Shown here piece after piece: positions 41,090-52,544 of a stretch of DNA of 64,000 nucleotides. This stretch comes from Corticium candelabrum (lineage: Eukaryota > Porifera > Homoscleromorpha > Homosclerophorida > Plakinidae). The translations under genes were made by a program, and so were the position numbers. The notes below the pieces were generated by a model that was not told where the DNA came from, made no database searches, and worked only from the letters and a program-made list of their open reading frames with translations. The DNA is taken from assembly GCF_963422355.1 (NCBI RefSeq), contig NC_085087.1:1866521-1930520 (forward strand). The letters are read 5' to 3'. How positions within the stretch are numbered: position 1 is the first letter of the stretch; every line of letters starts with the position of its first letter.

Positions 41090-42057
41090 ATGTTGATCAC
41101 ACTCAGATGTCGACTCGTGTGGCGATCACATTTTTCGCAAATGCCATTTTTCGCCTTAGTGTCTCTCCTCATCATGTCATCGACCTCAACACCCATTACT
41201 CGATTTTCGCGGTGCGCTCCAAGAAAGATGGATCGCAAGGTATGGGCAATGCAAGTAGCAGAGACTGGCTGCGTTGAAATAATCAGATTTAATATTTATT
41301 GCAGGATAACGATTTAGTGCATTCGTTCTGTCCTGATGACTATTCGATAGCCATTTGGAAAGCGTGCCCTCACCCTTCCCCATTGGGATGTGCCGAAGGA
41401 TTTCTGAGTGTTTCGTCTGAGCACGAGAACACGCGCTTGAAGTTGCGATCTCGCATTAAAGGACTAAAATCAAACGAAATTTTTACGATGAAACGGTCGA
41501 GCAGACGAACGGGCAATCGATATCAACCGACGAAATTCGACTCACTCACCACTGCCAACAACCGATGTGTTGAGATCGATTCAAATGGATATCTTGTTGC
41601 AAGCAAGGTGACGACGAGAAATAGTGCAGAAATACACAAATTATTAATATCAATTAAATTTTGTGTGTAGACTACCGACGACCCTTCAAAGTGTCGAACA
41701 ATCTTTAATACACACTTTCGTACATCGGATAGTCGGTTGGCTGCTTCTCCATCGCGTATCTGTGCTCTACAGTACGCAAGTGGTGGCAAAGTGAACGCCT
41801 CATACGTTTTGAGGTTCAACAAACATGGACATCAAATTCTTTCTACATTGACGAGTCCGGCTAACTGTAGCTCTATGCCACGCGATGCGGCACAAAGTCC
41901 AGACGAAACGTTCAGCAGCCTTCTGGGATTGATGACGGACAACGACTTTCAGGAGACAGCTTTTCGACTCTTCTATGTCAAGAAAGCGAGATTTTATTGC
42001 AATGATGCGTTGTCTGATGATATAATGAACCGTTGCGGTTTACGTAACAATTGTTGA
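41090..42057 (+). CDS. Secreted protein A, possible FGF-like beta-trefoil
   Basis: The three exons are 41090-41239, 41305-41607 and 41671-42057, all phase 0, giving 279 residues. Exon 1 supplies a hydrophobic leader (MPFFALVSLLIMSS at residues 18-31), so secretion is likely. The mature part has paired cysteines (FCPDD, KACPH, GCAEG, RCVEI, KCRTI, RICAL, NCSSM, YCND, RCGL). The segment CVEIDSNGYLVASK, followed by an intron and then a KCRTIF turn and YVLRFNKHGH, recalls strands 7-10 of fibroblast growth factors, including the intron after the G-x-L-Y-x-S position. That comparison is from memory and is a hypothesis. The spacing after FTMKRSS is longer than in FGFs. The only other relatives I can see are the copy at 48458 and the pseudogene at 37591. 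Confidence 0.75.
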
Positions 42058-42247
42058 AGTTTAGTAACGTCCGTTGTGTATAGTTGTACACTTTGTGCTT
42101 AATTTAATTTTTATTAGTTGTGATTGGTACATACACAAACTAATTTACAGTTTTATCTAAACATTTCCAGAGGTTCTTCAAATGTGACGACTTTGATACT
42201 ATCGTAATGATATCCGGGCCTCGGGTAATGATAGAGATAGCATAAGC

Positions 42248-42248
<1 letters not shown>
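42058..42248. other. 3' flank of gene A
   Basis: Short AT-rich presumed 3' UTR, nothing further. Confidence 0.5.
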
Positions 42249-42325
<77 letters not shown>

Positions 42326-42367
42326 TACAGACACAAACACAGACAGACACAGACAGACAGACAGACA

Positions 42368-42448
<81 letters not shown>

Positions 42449-42464
42449 GCACGCACACACACAT
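42249..42464. repeat. (CA)n-(CAGA)n-(CA)n-(CG)n compound microsatellite
   Basis: A CA run, an interrupted CAGA segment, a second CA run and a short GC/CG run follow one another. The reverse-strand Cys-Val frames through it are artefacts. Confidence 0.95.
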
Positions 42465-42902
42465 TTAAAATGTCTTCAAATTGTGGACTCCTTGGTGATT
42501 TGGTTGTCCAACATCTACATCAATCCCACGCATCTCTTGCTTAATCCATATTAATTAAAAAATAACTACTGACAAATTGAAAGCAGGTTTACTGTCTGAG
42601 CGTGACTCGTTTTGACGTGAAAATAAATTTTAGGATTTTTGGTAAGTGTAATGTAATTAATTGCACAACTGACTCTTGTCACTATTCTTTTTAGTGTAAA
42701 TTGATCATTGGCCAGGCAGAACTCAGAGTACCGACTCGAAAAATCATGAAAAACCGTTGGTTCAGTTCACTTAGAACAATTACATTACAAGGTCATTTTG
42801 TTTCCCAGACATGTCAGTATTGTATACTACAATAATAGAAGCAGATAAGGATTTACGTCTAAAAGCTGTCACAGTCTCAAGTGACAAGACTCCGTCAGCT
42901 AG

Positions 42903-42909
42903 TATAAAA
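42903..42909 (+). promoter_or_regulatory. Candidate TATA box of the kelch-kinase gene
   Basis: TATAAAA occurs 226 bases upstream of the start codon. The distance would imply a 5' UTR of roughly 190 bases. Evidence is the motif alone. Confidence 0.3.
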
Positions 42910-43128
42910 CCTGACAGCAAATAAAGTCGTGATATCATATATCTAGAATTCTAGAGTCTACATCGACGTTTAGCGGTAACATTTTTAAACAGTCCTTTTT
43001 CATGCTAATTAGATGTAGTTTTTGATATTAATTTTAATGACACACCCACTAGGAATTAGAAATCGTACGTTTTCTGCTGCTTTGTCGCACATAGTTGAAG
43101 CGAGTATTCAAGCAAAGGATATGATAAT

Positions 43129-46100
43129 ATGACACTCGCATTTCCTATTGCTGCTTTTGGTGTAATACTAAGTCTCATCGGTCGCTCTATGTTTGCAGAA
43201 TCACAGCAAACTTGTTCTCACGATCAGTCAAGACGAGCAACGCAAATCAAAGCGCCGGTATCTCCCAATGTCTACCTACCGTGCAGAGGCGACGTGTCGT
43301 CATCGTCGAGGGGCGTGGCCAACGAGTGGTCTGCACCGTGCACCGGGTCGAGCGACATCTCCAACGTTCCATCGAAAAGACGATACCACGCTGCCGCAAC
43401 ATACGGAAGACACCAAGAAGACGACGCCGACAAGAGAGACGTAAAGGGTATGGTGATATTTGGTGGCGAAGAAGACGAATCTCTAAGTATTGTGTCTGAT
43501 ACTTGGTTGTACTATCCCACAATTAATTCCTGGATCAGACCATCTCTCGATGCACAGCCCGGCAAGCGAAAACGTCACACGATGACGACGATATGCGACA
43601 ACCTCGTCGTTCTATTCGGTGGAGAAGACTTGGACTTTCAAGCATTCAACGACACGTGGATTTTCGACGGAGTCACAGAATCGTGGACAGAGATTAGACC
43701 GCGAACCACTTCTCGTGGCATCAAACGTCGCACTTACCATTCGGCCGTCGCCGTGCATCGGCATCTCAGTCCGTGTCGATGCAAAGATTCTGTTGTTATT
43801 TTCGGTGGCGTCTCTTCAGAGTTCGAGGCAAACTATTATGGTGGATGTTTTACAGATATTTGGGAGCTACGGTGCGTGGACGACACGCATACAGATAAGG
43901 TGTATCAGTGGATTCCGTTACAGCTAGACAAGACGAATTCAAGTTTTGCTCAAATTCCCAGATTATCGCCGACGGTCTTTCCGTCGTTGTCCGGGACTTC
44001 ATTGTACGTGTGGGGAGGCATCGACTGTGGAGAAGGTGGACCGTTTGCAACCGAGATTCGGCTGTATGACATGTGGGCGTTCAATTTGACTTCAAATACT
44101 TTTCATCTGGTAGTCGACACTACAATCTCGTACACCCCTGCGGACGCTGTTGCCGTTAACGTTTCAAATCCAAAGGATGCTCCTGGAGTTTCGATGGAAA
44201 TAGATGGTCGCGAATTTGGTGTGGCGATTGCAGGATGGCAAACCAAAATTATAGACTTTCAGACAGGAGTCGTACGAGATCCATTCTCTTCGACGAGATA
44301 CTCTTCCATTAACTTGTTGTCTTCCGGCGCATCAGCCGTAGAAATGGAAGGAGCAATCATTGCCTTTGGGGGCAGCTCATCTCTCAATACCGTGCCCTAT
44401 CCCACTGTTTGGAATCTATCTTATACTGGTGGCCAATGGGCCTGGTTTCCGGCCGCCTGTCCTATCAACAGCCCTCAAGGTAGATTACTGTTGCAAGGAA
44501 ACACGGCAGTCGCGGGAGACAGCGTGTACATTTTCGGTGGTTTGATCTCCGAACATCCGAGAATAATCGATGGCAACCACGGTCGACCAGCTTTTAATGA
44601 CGTCTGGGAGCTCGAGCTGCTCTCAAGCAAATGGTGGCGGAGCTGGTCCTTATTTTCTCCGGGATCACTCATGCTCACAGCGTCAGCGGTTGTCGATAAC
44701 GACATTGTCATCTTTTATGGTGGATCGACGGACGTGAGGCTATTTGGCGTTGTCCATCCTCGTGACGACACAGAACTTACACCACTGAATGCAACTTGGG
44801 GATATCACACACGTCTGAGAAGATGGACCTTGTATCAATATGAGATATCGCCCCTGCCCAGAGTTTCGGCCACTCTGACGGCCTTACACAATAGGTCGCT
44901 TTTGTTGTTTGGTGGTCTGTCTAACGGCCAACCGTTAAACGACTTGTGGTTGTTTACGTTGTGTGAGTACGACGTTTCGAAAATCAGTAGAACGTGTGGA
45001 CGGTGGCTGCAGCTCAGCGGCAATAGGAGCGTTTCTCGGTTGGATCAGAGGAGGTATCCTGGACCGAGATACGAACATTCGGCCGTTAGGGTAGGCGGAA
45101 ATGTCGTTATTGTTGGAGGAACGGCGTCGTCACGAAGTTGTCTTAGAGAGATGTGGCTCTATAGTCTATCCACTGGACAGTGGACGTCGACACCTGCGCT
45201 GGGGTTACCAAAACCTTCAATGCTGAGTTGTCGTTATTTGATAACGTCGATTGGGACCAAACTTCTTATGACTTACCAAAATTGGACTATCGATTCTTCA
45301 GTATTAGTCATAGGAAGGGTAGACGTTGCCTCAAGTTGGGCGACGTACAGCTTCGACAGCAATTTGCCAGAGGAGGGCTGGACCGTACAAGCGGGTGGAC
45401 CGCAGTTTGGTGTGGCTGCCGTCGTGTCTTGGCGCGAGATAATAATTGCGGTCGGACCTCCAGATCCAGAGATAAACATTGAAGACAAAAACAGAATGAT
45501 ACTGTCGTCTATGACACCTGGCTGCATCGCGGGTCATAGCAGTCCGTCGTGGAACAATGTTACGTGTCAAGAGTGCCGTTCTGGTTCGTATGCGAGCAAG
45601 GGCTCTAGCAAGTGCACTGCGTGTCCTAATAGCCTAACAACAATCACAAATGCATCGACTTCATTAGATGATTGCATATGCGAGGCACAGTATTGTCGAG
45701 GCCACGGAACGTGTCACGTGATACCTCGAGACTTAGAAATTGCACCTCTATGCAAGTGTGACACGGGATATTCAGGAAGCCAATGTCAGTACCCGTTTCT
45801 ATTCATTATCGTTGGAGCCAGTGTGGCGTCCTTCATTATTGTAGCAGGCATATGTTTCCTGGTCTTCAAATGCCTTCGGTATAGAAAGGGAAAGCTCGCT
45901 CTGGAAAACGAGTTAGATAGAATGAAGAAAGTGTGGTCAATTGGAAGTGATGAGATCCATGTTGAAGAGCACGTGGCCATGGGAGGTTTTGGTGAGGTGA
46001 GTAGGGCTCGCTATAGGGAAATGGCAGTGGCCGTCAAAATGCTACAAGACGATTTGATCTGCTTTGTAGAAGAGGAGAAGGCGTTTGCACGCGAAGTGGA

Positions 46101-46911
46101 GATCATGCAGACAATTCGTCACCCAAATATTGTTCTCTTTCTCGGGGCTGGAAAATTTCCTGATGGCTGCCCCTTCATTGTGTTGGAGTTCGTTTCAAAT
46201 GGTACCGTCCGATCTCTATTAGACGACCCAAGCGTCTCAATAAATTATTCGCAAAGCATCAAATTTGCTATCGACGCTGCAAAAGGCATGGCATTTCTAC
46301 ACGGTCTGGTTCCTCCAAGAATCCATCGAGACGTCAAAAGCTTAAATCTATTGATCACACAAGATTGGGTAGTAAAGGTCGCCGACTTCGGGACTTCACG
46401 AGTAGTTCAGTTTTCTGCAGCCAATCTCAGATCAAGGAGGAAATGGAAGAAAGGCAAAAATAGAAAAACGGACACGTTTGAGCTATCTCAACTCTCATCA
46501 AACGACTGGAATGCTCCTCTCTTATCGGAGAACGTTGGTACTCGCCAGTGGCAAGCCCCCGAGACCATAGGACATAGAACTCGTTACGGTCTGCCCGCAG
46601 ACGTCTACAGGTAACCATTCAATACATTCTCACTTGATGGACCTTAAATTCTCATTTTTCTTTGCAGTTTTGGGATTGTTCTTTGGGAGATCATAACACG
46701 AAAGATACCGTATGAAGAAAGGTCAGATTTGTTTGCTCATAAGCTCAGAGCGGACGTATTGGCGGGTGTGAGACCCGAGCTTCCTCAAGACACTCCCGTA
46801 ACTTATGCGGAACTGACGAAAGAATGTTGGCAAACCGAACCGCATAGGCGGCCCACTTTCCAACAGATAGTGAGGAGACTCAATGACATGCACCAAGAAC
46901 AAATCAAATGA
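43129..46911 (+). CDS. Kelch-repeat receptor kinase (kelch/GCC2-EGF/TM/TKL kinase)
   Basis: The two exons (43129-46610, 46668-46911) are joined by a 57-bp intron, phase 2, giving 1241 residues. It has a signal peptide (about 1-24), then about ten kelch-type blades with VVLFGGE, NDTWIFD, VYIFGG, NDVWELE and NDLWLFT motifs between ~75 and ~710. A cysteine-rich GCC2/GCC3-like module follows (CQECRSGSYASKG, ~814-850). Next are an EGF-like module (CRGHGTC...CKCDTGYSGSQC, ~853-885), a TM helix (~888-914) and a kinase (~945-1235). Catalytic residues are present: glycine loop MGGFGEV (951-957), Lys970 in VAVK, Asp1068 in HRDVKSLNLL, Asp1086 in DFG and APE ending at 1145. HRDVKSxNLL and the end motif RRPTF indicate the tyrosine-kinase-like (TKL) group, likely Ser/Thr-specific. 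It is a single-pass surface receptor. The ligand is unknown. Confidence 0.9.
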
Positions 46912-48381
46912 AAATTGTGTCATAGTGTTAAAGAGCATGCAGACGAATTGTATATGTATAGTTTTAATATTTTTACAATACAGCAATGTAGAAGTGATAG
47001 TCAAGATTTTTTGCGAGTCACCTATAATTTGACAAATAAGAATGAAATATTTTTTGACAGCTTACATATTTAATGCTCAAATTCTAGTCCTTCCAAATGT
47101 AATTACAACAACGGCAAATCATGTCTGTAAATCGACTACAATATTTTAAAAATATTTTTAAATTTAGCTAAAAACACGCATTTGCACAGATCTCATTTTG
47201 ATGTTCCGGAGAGTGTCGTACTGCTCCGGTAAGGTTGTTACCCTAAGGCGATGGTAGGCAAATAATAACAGCAATAAAAAATATGCTACAAACAAGTGTT
47301 TTAGGTTATCATTGTAGTACTGAGTGCTCAAATTGTGCCATCGATGGCAAGCCATAGATTTCGCGCAAAAGCTATCTCTCACTTGAGGCAGTGTATACAA
47401 TGCTTGTTGACGTTGCGTTTACGTTCCATAATACAATACTCCAAAACATAACTGACAGTTAGACAAACAGAATTACTGTTGCGTTGTATTTGCACAAACT
47501 TTTAATTCTTAAGAATGAGAATCAGTATTCTCCAGAAACGTATGAAACATTTTCTTTGGAAGGCAATGATGAAATATAGTCGTGCGAGATATAATAGTAC
47601 CCGGATGGTAAAAGAGATGCATGTCATTAATTTGCAACTCGAAGACTACAAAATAATTTGTAATGACATAATACATTATAGTTTTGTACTTGGTACCGTA
47701 GAAGCCAAAACCATTCAATTCTAAAAACTAGATAATTACCCTAATTTAGCAAATCTATTGAGACGATCTCAACCAGAGTTGGGTTTGCAGGACTAAAAGT
47801 AAGATCCTTCGATAAATACTTGTACCATACGTGTATCCATATGTGTATACATAAACACGAATGTTTGATATGCACAAAATTTACACATATCATGCACATT
47901 TCTTGAGAGCAGCGTTGTGGATTGCAAAATATCCAGCGAAGTTTCCATTCTTGTAATAGCAGAATGATACAGTTATTGAATCCTGTGTTACTTCAGATGA
48001 CGAACTAACCCTAGTCTGCTAACCTTTGTCATGCTGCATTCTTCTCAAGCTTACATCATGTTCTGGATGCTCTCTGCAGTAGGAATAGTTACCTAAACCT
48101 TTCTGGTCTAAACTCTGAGTCAGAAGACTAGCAGCGAGTGCAACAGTGACACTGAGAATCTGCTGTTGAGAGTCAGCTGGGAAGACTTACAACATTACGT
48201 CATGTGACATGAATTCATTTTTCCCGGAGGAACTCCATAGGGTTGCCCATACCGGTTGATCTAGCACTTAACTAAACGGCGGCAGGGCCGCGGATACCAA
48301 GAACTTACAATACTGGGGTAAATTGAAAATTAAAGATGTTCCCATTTTTTATTACGCTACCGCGAGTATACGCTCGCTCTG
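46912..48381. other. Intergenic region, nothing recognised
   Basis: AT-rich sequence. Open frames at 47164-47724 show no family resemblance and overlap each other on both strands. Confidence 0.45.
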
Positions 48382-48388
48382 TATAAAA
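48382..48388 (+). promoter_or_regulatory. TATA box of secreted family gene B
   Basis: TATAAAA lies 76 bases before the ATG at 48458, an ordinary TATA-to-ATG spacing with a short 5' UTR. The paralogue has an equivalent element. Confidence 0.6.
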
Positions 48389-48457
48389 ACCGACAGAAAG
48401 CAACTTGCTTCACAACTGAACGGTTTACGATCCAGACCAACTTAACGTTCTTCTAAT

Positions 48458-49433
48458 ATGATCAGATCGTTCACTGGTGCCTCGAAGATGTCATTGCTAC
48501 TACGACTATTCTGGTGTTTTCTGCAAAGTCTTCATCAAGGGGCAATCTCAATGCCTCTACCACCATGTGACTGTACAAACAAGAACATTGAACCCGAAGT
48601 AAGTTAATGAAATGATTCTTATCCTTAACTGTATAAAGGATTAAAAAGGGCCTTAAAATTAAGAGCTCAAATGAATGTTTGTCTCTAGGAATTACAACCT
48701 TCGTTCTGTCCGAATCATTTATCCGTTGCCATATGGAAGGATTGTCCCCATCCTATTGGACGAGGCTGCATTGAAGGGTTCCTCAGTGTTCCAGCTGCTG
48801 GTCATGGAAAGAAATTGCAGCTGCGCCCTCACAACATGGGATTAAGATCTAACGAAATTTTTGAAATGAAGCGATCGCATTTGCTTTCAACTGGTCGAGG
48901 TACCCCTTTCTATAGCCTCAGAACTGCTAGCAATGGATGTGTAGGTGTAAATGCCAACGGCCAATTAATCGTGGAAAAGGTATGTATATATTTAATCAGG
49001 AACACAATCTCACCAATTTCGTAACAAAACAAACTTTCATTCGATCTAGAATTCCAGTCCGACGGAATGCAGAACAAATTTTAGAAATTTTCGTCCTTCA
49101 GTTGGTGCGCTGACAGCCAGTCCCACACGTATCTGTGCAATAGAACAGTCGAACGGAAATTTGAGGCGTGCCTTCGTAGTGAGTTTCAATAGAGACCGAC
49201 AAGTCCCTCTTCAATTGGTGAATCCTGAAAATTGCACTCAAATGCTGGGACTCGGAGGTAGTACTGACGCCACACCAGATCAACAAATTGGTAACCTCTT
49301 GGGACTAAAGGATATCTACTACGATCTACAGACAACAGCATTCAGATGGTTCTATATCTTCAATTCATCCAGCGAGTGGCGCAAGGAATTGTTTTCTGAA
49401 GACACCGTACGCCGCTGTGATTCGAACAACTAA
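48458..49433 (+). CDS. Secreted protein B, paralogue of gene A
   Basis: The three exons are 48458-48598, 48689-48979 and 49050-49433, all phase 0, giving 271 residues. Both introns sit at the same aligned positions as in gene A. Residues 11-31 (from MSLLLRLFWCFLQ) form the signal peptide. Shared landmarks are SFCPxxxSVAIWK, CPHP, GCIEGFLSV, RSNEIFEMKRS, CVGVNANGQL, ECRTNF, SPTRICAI, LGLKD and a TAFRWFYIF strand near the C terminus. The A and B proteins are strongly divergent but clearly one family, so the duplication is older than the one that made the pseudogene. The same cautious FGF-like/beta-trefoil suggestion applies, and no receptor partner can be named from the sequence. Confidence 0.78.
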
Positions 49434-49788
49434 ATTTGCACAAGTTTTAAACAATTTTTTTACTAAACTCAATAACTCAAGATTTAAAGTTATTCATGTT
49501 TTTACTTTTTACGGAAACAAATTTCTAATTGACCTGTTTATTTGTATAGATTAGCCATGTCAATAATCTACATAAAACATTTAAATTTTATTTACAGAAA
49601 AGTATCGTCTAATGTAATCTCAACGTTTGATACAGCATGTTGATCGCAGCTTTGCTGCTGCTTCGGTTGCAGCGCCTGTTTGACCACAAGGCGCCTTCTC
49701 TATTGACTCGCCGATTACCAGATGCTTTTCCAGACGTGCCGAGTTTTGAATCTAGCGGTAATCGTTCTCATAGTGCGATCAGGAGGTC
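49434..49788. other. Intergenic spacer between gene B and the actin gene
   Basis: About 355 bases, mostly AT-rich on the left. No TATA box stands out before the actin start. Confidence 0.5.
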
Positions 49789-51061
49789 ATGCGAAAAGCT
49801 GTAGTTATAGACAATGGGTCGGGTCTGTGCAAGGCTGGGTTTGCTTCACACGAAGCTCCTCGTGCGGTCTTTCCGTCAATAGTCGGTCGCCAGCACCGTC
49901 CCAGTCGAAAGGCCATGATAACTATTGGAAGGAAGGATATATACGTCGGTCTGGAAGCGCAAGAGATGTGTGAGAATCTTGTCGTCAGCCGACCTATACA
50001 AAAGGGTGTTTTCTCGAATTGGGACGACTTGGAAAAGGTAAACGGTAAAACTGTGAGAACACAATGCGTTGAATTCTCACTCTGTTTGTCTGGCCGTTTA
50101 GATTTGGTATCATGTGTTCTATAGTGCGCTATGCGTTGCTCCAGAACAACATCCCGTTCTTCTCACCGAAGCTCCAATGAACTCGAAGATCAACAGAGAA
50201 ACGATGACACAGTTAATGTTCGAAACATTCAATATCCCTGCATTGTACATCGCCGTACAGGCCGTTCTCGCTCTGTATGCAGCAGGCCTTACGACTGGAA
50301 TTGTCCTCGACTCCGGTGATGGAGTCACACACTCGGTCCCTATTAAGGAGGGTTACCCACTGCCTCACGCTGTACTTCCATTTCATTTGGCAGGCGGCGA
50401 TTTAACGGATTACCTATTAAACATTCTGAACGAAAACAACGACTGTTCGTTTACAAGAACGGAATCGGACAGAAAAATAGTGACGCAAATCAAGGAGAAA
50501 ATGACGCGAGTGGCTTTGGACTATGAGAAGGAAATGGAGGTGGCGCTTGCTATTCCATCGTCTGAGAAGAAATTTGAGTTGCCAGACGGACAGGTAGAAA
50601 CATTATCATTACAATTGTTAACTAGGGTACAAACTAAATTCTTACAAATTCCGTTACTTCGTATACTATAGATAGTGAACATTGGCAACGGCGAAATTCT
50701 TTGTCCTGAGGCTATGTTTCGACCTGAGTTGTTGGGCAAAGACTTTGTCGGAGTTCACAAAACCCTAAATAGTTCAATAACGACGTGTGAAGAATCCTAC
50801 AGAAATGACATGTATTCTAATATAGTCATGTCGGGTGGTAACACCATGTTTGTTGGTATGGATGCCAGATTGCAAGAGGAGATGACATTGCTTGCACCAG
50901 CGGGTACAAAGGTCAAGGTTATTGCAAAGCCAGAACGACAGTACAGCGTCTGGATGGGAGGGTCAATGATCGCCTCCATGCCTACATTTCAGCATATGTG
51001 GATCAGCAAGGAAGACTACGACGAGGAAGGTCCGTCCGTTGCACACAGAAAATGCTACTAA
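49789..51061 (+). CDS. Divergent actin
   Basis: The three exons are 49789-50037, 50102-50593 and 50672-51061, all phase 0, giving 376 residues, the normal actin length. Nucleotide-binding motifs are kept: [12 protein letters not shown] near the start, LDSGDGVTH in the middle and SGGNTM late. Other actin hallmarks include [48 protein letters not shown] and a terminal HRKCY (HRKCF in usual actins). The DNase-binding loop and the segment before NWDD ([14 protein letters not shown]) are very unlike ordinary actin, and the usual acidic N terminus is replaced by MRKAVV. It therefore looks like a fast-evolving paralogue that can still bind nucleotide, not the main cytoplasmic actin. Polymerisation ability is uncertain. 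Confidence 0.88.
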
Positions 51062-52544
51062 TGTGGCCCCTTCACATCCACTCGGTTACACGCACAACCA
51101 CTTACACAGACATGCGGTCATACGCGCCAATGGTAAATTGACTAATTGTCTGATGATGTTAGAACTGATATTATATTTAGAAGTAAAATATCAGACTTTA
51201 AGTTATGTCCTGCAGGTTCCAAGCTATAGCCCGTCTTCGTGTCTTGCATTGCTAACTAATGCTTTCATTAAAAGTGGGAACAACACTAATTAAGCCAAGG
51301 CGCGCATGCGCTAGGGTAACAGTAGTGTGTCAGTAGGCGGAAGGACGGAGGGCCAATTGGAATGGAGCGCATGCGCTCACTGTTATGCAGGTGTTAATTA
51401 ATTAGCGTGCCAGCACTGTACACCTGGCAGTCTAGTCGCGCGTGCGTTTCTTGCGTGTGAAGTAGTTGTTCCGTGTGCCTAGCAGCTGAAGGTTTAGGAC
51501 AATTAGTGCTTCTTCGTGTGTTTGTACTGTAGGGTAAAGCCTGGTTTACAATATGACACTGACGATAACGCCGTCGACGGTCTCTTTGAAGTAGCTAAGC
51601 GTCAGCGCTACATTGTAAACCAGTCCTTAAGTAGCAATATGCTGAAACTGGAGTCACTACTTCTTCTAATCCTTCCTGTGATAAAGAGGAGAGATGTCTA
51701 TTGCAAGAGACCTTATACTGTCGGAGCTGACGTCAAAGGAACACAGACAGCAATTCCTCTTACCGTCCACACGATAAAGTTATGTAGATTATCTAATAGT
51801 ACTGTAAACGTCGTGTCAGCTCATTTCAAAACTTCAGTATAGAAATCAGCTTGAATGGCAATACATTCCTGCTCAACAACAATTATTTATGTGACGACAT
51901 AGACGTAACGCAGGAAAAATCATATGGTCGGACACCAGTCTACAGACAAGTTTGTCCACGTACTAACGTATTCTATGTCCAGAAAAGTGGCCCGAGTAGA
52001 ACAATCTATTGCCATATGGTCACACTCGGTGACTCTGGTATTGAGTAAAGCAAACATCACGTCGGGTCTGCAAACCCAACTGCTAGTTAGTCGCGTTCCA
52101 CCGGTTAACTTCAAATTGTTATATCTAAGTACCATAGCCTACATGTATAGATTACACACACACGTGCATGTGCGCCATGCAGGTCTAGTCTCAGATGATA
52201 ATTGAAATACCATTTTGACTTCACTCAATGTAAACTGCATGCCAGAGTCAGTGATAATCATCTTCGGTTTAAATAAACAATCCAAAACTATGCTGCATTA
52301 CGGTTACATACCATGCGTCATTGCGTATAGTTACAAAAGACAGAGATTGTCTGACGGGAAGAAATCAGAAAAGTTTCTTTCTGACATAAACCTTTGTTCT
52401 TTCGTCTAGACAAGTTGTGTGTGTAATAAAACGTACCGTTAATTAATTGGAAACTAGACCTACCGTCACGCAGATGTAATTGTGGAAAGGCACATAATCA
52501 TAAACATTACAGTATGTTCTACCTTCACGACCTGCGTACACTGA
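51062..52544. other. Intergenic region right of actin
   Basis: Besides the palindromic element at 51541-51622, several open frames of 64-108 codons are present, with no family resemblance. An AATAAA-type signal occurs near 52270. Confidence 0.4.
51541..51622. mobile_element. Very short palindromic MITE
   Basis: CTGGTTTACAATATGACACT at the left is mirrored by the complement of CTGGTTTACAATGTAGCGCT at the right, with about 30 bases between them. The whole 82-bp unit can form one hairpin. Confidence 0.6.

Noticed and set aside
40909-41277. 122-codon ORF overlapping the start of gene A
   Set aside because: It runs through the conserved TATA box and is in the wrong frame relative to exon 1. Paralogue comparison supports the ATG at 41090.
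42140-42464. Three Cys-Val-rich minus-strand ORFs
   Set aside because: They are translations of a CA/CAGA microsatellite in the 3' flank of gene A.
43193-45570. Multiple 60-100 codon ORFs on both strands inside the kelch-kinase gene
   Set aside because: They are out-of-frame shadows of the large exon.
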